Shown: positions 61,701 through 64,000 of the stretch, piece by piece
Numbering within the stretch: the first letter of the stretch is position 1
Layout of the letters: each line of letters opens with the position of its first letter
Source of the DNA: Plutella xylostella
Taxonomy: Eukaryota; Arthropoda; Insecta; Lepidoptera; Plutellidae
Assembly (NCBI RefSeq): GCF_932276165.1
Contig: NC_063982.1
Span: forward strand, 885,501 to 949,500
DNA: 64,000 nt
Reading direction: 5' to 3'
Notes under the pieces: model-generated
Told to the model about the DNA's origin: nothing
The model's database searches: none
Seen by the model: only the letters and a program-made list of their open reading frames with translations
Made by a program: the position numbers and the translations under genes

Positions 61701-63068
61701 TTTATTTTTATTTCTCAAAATTATAACACCACATTATTATATTAAGTACATAATCAGCAAAAAATAATACTCATTAATGGTCATAATCATAATTTTGAGA
61801 GTTTGGTTTTGTTTAACAATAACTTTAAAATTAATAACAAGTAATTAGAGGTAATGTTAATGACAAACTGATCTGTCCCTTTTTTGGATACTGTGGGTGT
61901 ACAATGTACATACATGTGTAAGCGTTTTACTTGTACAATATCACACATTTGTACTACTCAGGAATGTACGTTACCATGCGCTACATTTATGGGGAATATG
62001 GAGTTGCTATAGTCCAGAATATACTCTAACTCTAATAGAGAAAGATACTCAAAATGCGTTTTTTTTATTAACTGTGACAACTTAGTCTCTTTTCCCACTC
62101 CCGGCCACACCACCTATTTTACTTTTACTCATTCCAACATGACTTACCCTTAATAAATTCAGTCAGATAAATAGATACCGGGGCGGCACGCAAAAAACTG
62201 ATCCAAGGTGTCGATTTTCAACAAATTTATAAAAGTGTCAATATCTCGAAAATTATCGAGTTTTTACTAAGGTCATATTGTGATATTCTGGCCTCTCATA
62301 AGCTGACCTATCAGCCCTTTAAGGGATGACGTTGACTTTTGGGACAACCTGTATGTCAGCGCCGGGATTCGAACCCGCATCTCTAGCGTGAGAAGCGGGC
62401 GCTTACCCGACTGAGCTTCCACCGCTCTATATGGCGACCGACCCTTAAACTTCAGCTTTATTTTCCAGTCTCTTCATGATTTATTTATTTTATTTTACAG
62501 CACGCTAAACGAGGTAGAACTAATGCTTTATTTTCTACAAATCGTAATATTTATTATCAAAGAACCTTACCAGGTAAATTTATATGCTATATACGAACTT
62601 ATAATTAAAATGGCATTTACCAAAGGATAGCGATTGTCGCCGGGGACTGAAATAGTCACGTTATTACGTTAAAGTCGTTGAACCACAAGAATGACCACAT
62701 TTCCGCTTATTAAAGGGCTTATACCTTTAATTTGCAACACCCTGTATATCTGGGGTAGTTATACCAAATATTCTTTGGTTACATCAATTATTCATCAGTC
62801 TACCATCCCGCACTAGGCCCTGGTGGACTCGGCTTAAAACCCCTCCTTTATTGGAAGGAGACCCGTGCCCCAGCAGTGGGGACGTGATGGGTCGTGATGA
62901 CGATGATGTGATGATCAATTATGAAGTCTGTTGCTGTTTCAGGTTCCAATACGAAAGCTGAACAACTGTTTAAGGACTCTTTAAGGAGATACTCATTCGA
63001 CAACAAAGCGAGATGTTACGAACAAGCTGATGTTATTGCAAAATCGAAGCTGAAAAAACTCATAAATG
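46632..63068 (+). CDS. Unrecognised basic protein, first four coding exons (gene continues past right edge)
   Basis: Exons 46632-46740, 47679-47803, 62501-62573 and 62943-63068 join in frame with GT-AG introns to about 144 codons, ending in phase 1. The protein begins MDSPGLVAVIRGNNLGLSVT, is rich in Lys/Asn/Arg, and contains DFEKSYKKNNNAHKCTSTLS, NRDIPPKVNYNGYINTFS, RTNALFSTNRNIYYQRTLPG and KLKKLIN. It has no signal peptide, membrane segment or domain I can name. Support comes from phase continuity across three introns, consensus splice sites and the absence of stops. Intron 3 is 14.7 kb and is mostly transposons on the other strand. The start is the first in-frame ATG (AAAATGG); an upstream acceptor (TTTTTCCTTATAAAG) leaves open a further 5' exon. 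Confidence 0.6.
46824..47036 (+). mobile_element. tRNA-derived SINE (5' end truncated)
   Basis: Begins CTGAGCCGATGGTCCCGGG inside the tRNA-like head, with GGTTCGATTCCCGGC, CAGATATTTGTTTAAACACA and CTCTGCCTACCCCGCAAGGG, and ends in a GTGTGTGTG tail. Opposite orientation to 45243-45487. Located in intron 1 of the unknown gene. Confidence 0.8.
47046..47275. mobile_element. MITE, ACAGGGTGTTGCAAAAAGG family (copy 4)
   Basis: TATACAGGGTGTTGCAAAAA at the left, CTTTTTGCAACAACCTGTAG at the right. Follows the SINE directly. Confidence 0.85.
47454..47656 (-). mobile_element. Helitron-like element (copy 3)
   Basis: On the plus strand it starts ACTAGCTGTTCCCGCGCG and runs through GGGATAAAAAGTAGCC and AACAGACAGACACAG to ATAATATTAGTTAG. 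In minus sense this gives the CTAG 3' end with its hairpin. It ends 22 bp before exon 2 of the unknown gene. Confidence 0.8.
47679..47803 (+). CDS. Unknown gene, coding exon 2
   Basis: Preceded by TTTGTATTTTCAG and followed by GTAAGA. 125 nt, phase 1 to phase 0. Encodes DAKVDFEKSYKKNNNAHKCT and KVNYNGYINTFS. Confidence 0.6.
47820..47985 (-). mobile_element. MITE, CCCCTTAGCATGAATTTT family (copy 3)
   Basis: AGCCCGTAGCATAAATTTTA at the left and TAAAATTCATGCT-type AAAATTTATGCTAAGGGCT at the right. The core CGCCAGGGGCGCTGTTC is the reverse of copies 1 and 2. CAG flanks both sides. It starts 17 bp after exon 2. Confidence 0.85.
48002..48251 (+). mobile_element. tRNA-derived SINE, 5' part (interrupted by a gypsy element)
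   Basis: Head AGTGGTAGCTCAGTCGAGTA (A box) with GGGTTCGTATCCCGG (B box), then a body with CCTTCACCGTAAGAGCGATG. It breaks at ATAC and resumes at 56267. The head matches the inverted fragment at 62355-62426. Not a functional tRNA. Confidence 0.8.
48252..49509 (-). repeat. 3' LTR of the gypsy element
   Basis: The 1258-bp direct repeat of 55009-56266. It contains a CCAGGT hexanucleotide array near 48434-48478, which creates a spurious Val/Gln open frame. TG...CA termini. Confidence 0.95.
49510..49522 (-). promoter_or_regulatory. Polypurine tract of the gypsy element
   Basis: In element sense GGTGAGGGGGTAA immediately precedes the TGTAACG start of the 3' LTR. This is the expected primer site for plus-strand DNA synthesis. 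Confidence 0.75.
49730..52981 (-). CDS. pol: Gypsy Pol polyprotein (protease, reverse transcriptase, RNase H, integrase)
   Basis: An open frame of 1083 codons. Domains in order: aspartic protease LLDSGSSVTILG (Asp74); reverse transcriptase with SIDLSKSFWQI (Asp321) and the YLDD box at 384-387; RNase H with HTDAS (Asp534), Glu576 and FTDH (Asp603); integrase with an HHCC zinc site (H733, H740, C770, C773) and the DDE triad D803, D863, E899, with exactly 35 residues between the last two. RT before RNase H before integrase is the Ty3/gypsy order. The ATG is probably not used: translation should enter by -1 frameshifting from gag through codons upstream of it. No stop or missing catalytic residue was seen. 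Confidence 0.95.
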   Translation of the reverse strand: MQRVKKLNNENCGKPAATYFDISEWNKWLLTIKSFFTTHSISPIFNSKPSEDPRPYVKIRINNTDDLDMYGLLDSGSSVTILGRDSHKRLLQYDLTMCTDDIITVTAAGGQKITSLGFMLLPVSFEEKFSLIKAHIVPEIDTTLILGIDFWTQFDLCPKYLSNSENLFQTDPGLSEISSEVHLHAYDNLDSAQKQIADNVLEQFKDISFGEKGLGRTQLITHKINTGDAEPIRQRYYRMSPEKQRIITEQVDEMLALDVVEPCESPWSSPVLVVGKKDGKPRFCLDSRKLNAVTKKDAYNLPYVSEILDNLKDARYLSSIDLSKSFWQILIDEPDREKTAFYVPGRGSLMFKVTAFGLTNAPATQQRLVDMLFGPEFELKVFAYLDDFIIISKTFEEHVSLLQRVLDKLRSANLTVNLDKCQFFRSKLRYLGYIVDAQGLRTDPEKVEAILNYPTPTTRKEVKRFLGTASWYRRFIPHFSTVAGPLNSLTSTKKNSPPFQWTPEADKAFLELKSRLVQAPVLACPNFDYPFEVHTDASNFGIGAMLAQTIDGVEHPVAYMSRSLNKAERNYSTTEREALAVLTALEHWRCYLENGSTFSIFTDHAALKWFLSLSNPTGRLARWGVRLSSFNFEIKHRRGKDNVVPDALSRAFPTDAITSSSNDVVSSPPTTKDPWYLKIYKGCQESPISFPNYRVENNTLYRHMKNKIVLTSEFDWKQVVPLEQRENVLNECHSEPIAGHFGVFKTYKRLALRFYWPGMYADVVGFISRCDTCLAYKLPTHGTLGKMGRPKDVSRPFQVLSIDLVGPLPNTRKQNNYIFVVTCCFSKYCFIFPLRRATADLVTKHLENDVFLVHGIPQTVVLDNGCQFISHELDRLFKKYKVPNVHFTPKYTPQVNTVERYNKTIVTAVSTFVNNDHRTWDLNLPQIQFAINNSVNETTGYSPAFLVHGRELVTCGSHYLENDDSKDMVFLPRDAYAENLGHLAGIFGEVQAALWQAHAKNSQRYNLRRKDAEFNVGDIVWKRCYFQSDKDAYFAKKLAPKYQKCRVKHKRSPLVYILEDMNGRDLGVWHIKDLKIVNTRLRE
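52960..54303 (-). CDS. gag: Gypsy Gag protein
   Basis: 447 codons from ATG 54303-54301 to TAA 52962-52960, overlapping pol by 22 nt in the -1 frame. The N-terminal half is helical and charged. The middle has the retrotransposon Gag region (YDGKTCVRSFIQRLEEFRES, DALHWYRSVKSKI, RMSSEIRDRTQGDGESITIY). The C-terminus carries one CX2CX4HX4C zinc knuckle (about 405-418) and a second Cys-rich cluster (CFKCG...CPKC) ending at the frameshift site. Forms the particle shell and binds element RNA. Confidence 0.9.
   Translation of the reverse strand: MAYPIKFLLLQKSELMYEVAIRGEDPSDKVESLRKQVTKLTQLYPPDDILDSVYSFEDDVKGLQETLAKIKTNIESLNINYVESLLNRTRSLLNHVFYRLQRIEKPNLSEQKNIISSVLKTYEKCFSAFSLLSQKTVSEPNTMQDTAASNEDIVASKLDQSDLKISVTCDRGVSNDLKQLKYDGKTCVRSFIQRLEEFRESKNISESKMLASAVDILTGDALHWYRSVKSKIHDWNTLVSRLKADFDILDYDYRMSSEIRDRTQGDGESITIYLSIMEGMFSRLSNPLSDEDKLEIILHNIRPCYSTIIAASPSLKSVDDLRVICRNYEHIKVRSDNYREPPSVSSKTLAPEFAYQSQHKKYNNTQSKQYFNKSKPFQSFKPESSPVFEVQAAETAAVSKPEKYCQRCRVNTHSMKECTAERTIFCFKCGMKDVRLPECPKCNGSKN
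52963..52969 (-). promoter_or_regulatory. Programmed -1 frameshift site A AAA AAC at the gag-pol junction
   Basis: In element sense the gag codons are TCA AAA AAC TAA, so the heptamer A AAA AAC sits in the zero frame directly before the gag stop. Slipping back one base gives AAA AAA CTA AAT, which is the pol frame (KKLNNEN). The spacing to any downstream stimulatory structure was not resolved. Confidence 0.85.
54304..55008 (-). other. 5' leader of the gypsy element
   Basis: 705 nt between the 5' LTR and gag, T-rich in element sense (A-rich on the plus strand), without a long open frame. It probably contains the packaging region. Confidence 0.7.
54990..55007 (-). promoter_or_regulatory. Primer-binding site of the gypsy element
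   Basis: TGGCGCCCATAGACGTGG begins one base after the 5' LTR. The first bases TGGCGCC are complementary to a tRNA 3' end GGCGCCA. The exact tRNA cannot be named without the host tRNA set. Confidence 0.75.
55009..56266 (-). repeat. 5' LTR of the gypsy element
   Basis: Same 1258 bp as the copy at 48252-49509. In element sense it would hold the pol II promoter and the polyadenylation site. The R-region boundaries cannot be read from sequence alone. Confidence 0.95.
56267..56299 (+). mobile_element. tRNA-derived SINE, 3' part (resumes after the gypsy element)
   Basis: ATACATTGTACTTAAATTCA and AAGAACTCATTGGT continue the SINE body broken at 48251. The ATAC is shared with the left flank as the gypsy target duplication. 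Confidence 0.75.
56300..56526 (+). mobile_element. MITE, ACAGGGTGTCCCAAAAGTC family (copy 1, complete)
   Basis: Begins TATACAGGGTGTCCCAAAAG and ends TCGCATCACCCTGTATA, so the last bases are inverted. Copies: 62178-62354 (inverted, truncated) and 63276-63402 (partial). It follows the SINE end directly. Confidence 0.85.
56728..56760 (-). repeat. Hexamer tail (GAGTTT)n of the LINE
   Basis: AAACTC is repeated about five times on the plus strand and marks the LINE 3' end. Many CR1/L2-type elements end in such short repeats, which pair with the target during reverse transcription. Confidence 0.8.
56984..59440 (-). CDS. LINE ORF2, C-terminal part: endonuclease end and reverse transcriptase
   Basis: About 800 uninterrupted codons. 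It starts with the end of an AP-like endonuclease (CGDFNVDLLGD, then CLRSDHSGQTI) and continues into the RT: MKFSKIIPLFKSGDMEDPAN, FRPVSVLPVLSKIFERVI, QYGFTKGKSTADA, GVFCDLSKAFDCVDHQTLIS (catalytic Asp), IGVPQGSILGPFLFLIYIND, LFADDTSLLF (the FADD box), and FLGMTIDSKLQW. It ends at 56984 with a Lys-rich tail. All catalytic residues are present. It is separated from the endonuclease N-terminus by a frameshift, and the N-terminal boundary at about 59440 is where the frames change. No initiator ATG belongs here. Confidence 0.85.
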   Translation of the reverse strand, partial: HVLRLASNSKKEVIVCGDFNVDLLGDSPNRSKLLLLFKSFNLFNVFLEPTRITPTSATCLDNIFCNCEFKDSSVINCLRSDHSGQTITLVNTDKTNKTKVRCRPITTKKIDNYLKKLDEKLPKVKLDCNSNEMYSNLFKIIADEFESNFETKEVLSDNKIKFCDWATEGIKSRATLYDLYEMKTFILRPDFQSYVKKYSKMYKCVCHCAKTIFINNKIKDSANKSKAVWTIINNETGKNRTRETNLSLKVGNDIITSNDAVARVFEEFFTNIPLETTCNLDSSAAAAETLTKENAPSTDKEFKFRYINTLTIIKTFKSLNMKKTEDLWGMSVKFVLSIINKIAPILANIFNKCIAEGVFPDLMKFSKIIPLFKSGDMEDPANFRPVSVLPVLSKIFERVILSQMLLHFNDARLFHSQQYGFTKGKSTADAGTALIKHIFDAWEDHHDAIGVFCDLSKAFDCVDHQTLISKLRYYGIGGKALDLISSYLDKRQQRVDINNTKSQGAHVKIGVPQGSILGPFLFLIYINDLPFMVEKLTNIVLFADDTSLLFKVKRRENNFNEINSILSDIHDWFTVNNLLLNSKKTKCIKFTLPNVRQCDTNIILDGNKLDLVNDTVFLGMTIDSKLQWGPHIEKLSGRLSSAAFAVRKIRQLTDVETARLVYFSYFHSLLSYGILLWGRAADIETIFVLQKRAIRSIYKLGSRDSLRELFKEINILTVPCQFIFSNLMYVRKNISTFDTIGSNHDINTRNKHKLAFPAMRLAKVNKSFLGYCIRFYNKLPAEVAQMPENKFKCYIKEKLSKKAYYKIDDYLEDVNAWL
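59431..59895 (-). CDS. LINE ORF2, N-terminal part: AP endonuclease start (frameshifted)
   Basis: The frame reads ...NEFKLVHQNIQSISSKLLEI (metal-binding Asn), CLCITEHWLDEN (catalytic Glu), and YIIVCTYRPPTGDF, then hits a stop at 59433-59431 where the continuing element would read on into the CGDFNV motif of the other frame. The open frame extends upstream to about 59895 without a clear ATG, so the start is unknown; a short distance from ORF1 suggests re-initiation or readthrough. As it stands the endonuclease is broken in this copy. Confidence 0.75.
   Translation of the reverse strand, partial: QTTGEHHSVDIKIDSVHCSLGSKLSKDKTFKNEFKLVHQNIQSISSKLLEIELFSEKFNIDCLCITEHWLDENKMMFQLKNYKLISCFNRNINEHGGSLIFLKENCKCKERKDIVALSVKHHIEISCAELNKYIIVCTYRPPTGDFITFETVMF
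59901..61427 (-). CDS. LINE ORF1: coiled coil, repeats and esterase-like domain, with one in-frame amber codon
   Basis: Starting at ATG 61427-61425 (MALYDELVTLHPTP), the frame encodes a Lys-rich segment and a coiled coil (KYEQEMSDYNQKLADNN, LQSRLATLKSALEQRTLE), then meets TAG at 61067-61065. The same frame continues with no other stop: a Thr/Pro/Ala-rich part of 27-residue repeats (SIPLATTGLSGTTTILPR type), then a domain with VVYSDRLGKDFGHMLG, PELSFAQIVQLISE, TTILIMVGNS and HIFVCAFPYS. The order resembles the SGNH/esterase fold of CR1-type ORF1 proteins, although the classic GDS Ser motif is YSD here. ORF1 proteins bind element RNA. The amber may be a copy-specific mutation or a readthrough stop. 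Confidence 0.7.
60660..61010. repeat. 81-bp minisatellite inside LINE ORF1
   Basis: GCGGGATGCTGTTTGTGGCC-type units recur at 60776, 60857 and 60938 (81 bp apart, 27 codons), flanked by shorter GGTGGCCCTCGGGAGGATGG units. GC-rich, in strong contrast to the AT-rich LINE around it. Confidence 0.85.
61516..62172. mobile_element. Non-autonomous TIR element with about 66-bp inverted ends
   Basis: ATTTATCTGACTGAATTTAT and TAAGGGTAAGTTATGTTGG at the left reappear inverted at 62107-62172 with few changes. The AT-rich interior has no transposase. It sits between the LINE 5' end and an inverted MITE. Confidence 0.85.
62178..62354 (-). mobile_element. MITE, ACAGGGTGTCCCAAAAGTC family (copy 2, inverted, truncated)
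   Basis: In minus sense it reads ATACAGGTTGTCCCAAAAGT through GATCAGTTTTTTGCGTGCCG and stops at the TIR element. It aligns with 56302-56475 nearly throughout. Confidence 0.85.
62355..62426 (-). mobile_element. tRNA-derived SINE head (inverted)
   Basis: In minus sense AGCGGTGGAAGCTCAGTCGG (A box) and GGGTTCGAATCCCGGCGC (B box). Same family as 48002-48251. The body is replaced by the adjoining MITE. It looks like a tRNA, but the anticodon arm does not pair properly. Confidence 0.75.
62501..62573 (+). CDS. Unknown gene, coding exon 3
   Basis: Preceded by ATTTTATTTTACAG and followed by GTAAAT. 73 nt, phase 0 to phase 1. Encodes HAKRGRTNALFSTNRNIYYQ plus RTLP. Confidence 0.55.
62795..62913 (+). 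repeat. Dispersed CCCCAGCAGTGGGGACG repeat (copy 5, longest)
   Basis: AGTCTACCATCCCGCACTAG, GGCCCTGGTGGACTCGGC, GGAAGGAGACCCGTGCCCC, ending in GATGACGATGATGTGATGAT. It ends 29 bp before exon 4 of the unknown gene. Confidence 0.75.
62943..63068 (+). CDS. Unknown gene, coding exon 4
   Basis: Preceded by TTGCTGTTTCAG and followed by GTTAGT. 126 nt, phase 1 to phase 1. Encodes GSNTKAEQLFKDSLRRYSFD, NKARCYEQADVIAKSKLKKL and IN. The next exon is outside the window. Confidence 0.55.
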
Positions 63069-63275
63069 GTTAGTATTTTTGAGCTACCTTGAAGAGGCTT
63101 GAAGGATTTTCTTGAAAAAAGGTAGTAAATGCTTTTAGCATTATGTGCATCTTTTGTGCACTTCTCTATCTATCTCTCTCTTGGCGTCCTATGACCCCCT
63201 CGTGGGACAAAGGGCAGACACAACGGTTCTCCATCTCTGTCTGTCGACGGCAGCGAGCTTCACCTCGCACTTCTC

Positions 63276-63402
63276 TACGGGTGTCCCAAAAGTCAACGAT
63301 ATGCCTTGGAGGGCTGATAGACCAGCTCATGAGTGGAAAGAATATCATAATATGACCTCAGTAAAAATTCAATAGTTATCGAATTTTTCCTGAGATCATT
63401 AT
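63276..63402 (+). mobile_element. MITE, ACAGGGTGTCCCAAAAGTC family (copy 3, partial and diverged)
   Basis: ACGGGTGTCCCAAAAGTCAA, then GAATATCATAATATGACCTC, AGTAAAAATTCAATAG. The right end is absent. Confidence 0.6.
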
Positions 63403-63519
63403 TATGATGGGCTAGTCCAGTGTTTTTCAACCTTTTTCATGACGCGACCCCCCTGGTATTAAAAAATATTTCGCGACCCCCTTGACCCTTCGGTTTTTAT
63501 TAATATGTAGGTATGTATA

Positions 63520-63630
63520 AAGGGCCTTCACAAGCGTGCGCCACGCCGTTCTGTCCTCAGCAACCGCTCTGGCCTGCGTCCAGCTCAGGCCTTGCGCTCG
63601 CAGCTCGCCGTCCACTGTGCGCCGCCATGT
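63520..63630 (-). mobile_element. RTE-like LINE 3' coding fragment (inverted)
   Basis: In minus sense it encodes DGELRAQGLSWTQARAVAED and RTAWRTLVKAL, the C-terminus of the reverse transcriptase at 10788-10885, with very few differences. Both ends are cut; no target duplication seen. Confidence 0.75.
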
Positions 63631-63709
63631 GTCCCGAATTATCGGGAGTTGTACCGATTTCGACTCACAGAATAATCAAGATAATTATTCTGAGTGTAGA
63701 CGAGTCTTA

Positions 63710-63712
<3 letters not shown>

Positions 63713-63740
<28 letters not shown>
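63713..63740. repeat. 28-base T run
   Basis: An uninterrupted T tract, in minus sense a poly(A). It may be the tail of a minus-strand retroelement and lies 31 bp before the inverted LINE copy. Confidence 0.8.
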
Positions 63741-63771
63741 CCCTGGCAACCCTACGAACCGGGTGTCAAAA

Positions 63772-64000
63772 AAATTAATTCAATTCTATCTGACATACAC
63801 GATTGGTTTACCGTTAATAATCTTCTATTGAATTCTAAGAAAACGAAATGTATTAAATTTACACTGCCGAATGTTAGACAATGCGATACTAACATTATTC
63901 TAGATGGGAATAAATTGGACCTAGTTAATGATACTGTCTTTCTTGGGATGACTATAGATTCAAAGTTACAGTGGGGACCTCACATTGAAAAATTGTCTGG
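63772..64000 (+). mobile_element. Second copy of the CR1/L2-like LINE (plus strand, runs off the right edge)
   Basis: 229 bp match 57759-57531 in reverse complement with no difference found by eye. They encode SDIHDWFTVNNLLLNSKKTK through FLGMTIDSKLQWGPHIEKLS of the RT C-terminal part. The copy begins abruptly, so it is 5'-truncated here and should run to the hexamer tail beyond the edge. Confidence 0.9.

Noticed and set aside
56300..62354. A single 6-kb DNA transposon with about 175-bp inverted ends carrying the LINE
   Set aside because: The left copy is itself a complete 227-bp MITE with both ends, and the right one is a truncated copy, so two separate MITE insertions explain the inverted ends better.
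63427..63615. Short open frame with RT-tail residues as a gene
   Set aside because: Only an inverted fragment of the RTE-like LINE C-terminus, cut at both sides.

Overview
The window looks like AT-rich nuclear DNA from a moth or butterfly (Lepidoptera). The evidence is a spliced Cdk4/6 gene with short exons and GT-AG introns, a eukaryotic tRNA-Pro gene, and repeat types I associate with lepidopteran genomes: Helitron-like ends with the palindrome GCGAAGCGAAGCTCGC before CTAG, tRNA-derived SINEs, CR1/L2- and RTE-type LINEs, and many TIR MITEs. There is no bacterial-style gene packing, no CRISPR array and no plasmid or phage feature. The species is not determined.

Layout. (1) 247-11420, minus strand: the 5' part of a secreted Pro/Thr-rich mucin-like gene. 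It has a signal-peptide exon at 11354-11420, a 1.57-kb central exon and three smaller exons, and it runs off the left edge. Its first coding intron holds a short RTE-like LINE with an intact reverse-transcriptase frame and a 12-bp target duplication. (2) 11.6-25.4 kb: no gene recognised. This is repeat territory: paired hairpin MITEs, a hAT element inside a Helitron with an 8-bp target duplication, a poly(A)-tailed retroelement fragment with its own target duplication, and several more MITEs and Helitron ends. A possible non-coding first exon of the mucin-like gene lies near 25.4 kb. (3) 26190-26261: tRNA-Pro(CGG). (4) 27066-35265, plus strand: a complete seven-exon Cdk4/6 gene (327 codons) with all kinase motifs. 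Intron 5 carries a candidate DNA transposon full of AGTAACTGGCA motifs, itself containing a decayed RTE LINE. (5) 37945-39291, minus strand: a single-exon four-transmembrane protein of unknown function. (6) 39.3-46.6 kb: intergenic, MITEs and SINEs. (7) 46632-63068 and beyond, plus strand: the first four coding exons of an unrecognised basic protein. Its 14.7-kb third intron is a transposon nest: a SINE split by a Ty3/gypsy element (identical 1258-bp LTRs, ATAC target duplication), an ACAGGGTG MITE, a nearly complete CR1/L2-like LINE, a second TIR element, and inverted copies of the MITE and a SINE head. A second copy of the same LINE enters from the right edge in the opposite orientation.

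How the parts relate. The host genes are independent loci and form no operon-like system. Cdk4/6 is a G1 cell-cycle kinase, the mucin-like and four-TM proteins are surface or secreted products, and the last gene is unknown. The clearest mechanistic signals are in the mobile elements: a canonical -1 frameshift heptamer (A AAA AAC) directly before the gag stop of the gypsy element, a single amber codon interrupting a coiled-coil/repeat/esterase-like LINE ORF1, and several insertions whose target duplications can be read exactly. Exon boundaries were inferred by eye from reading frame and GT-AG sites. Family and clade names for repeats come from recognition, not from searches.
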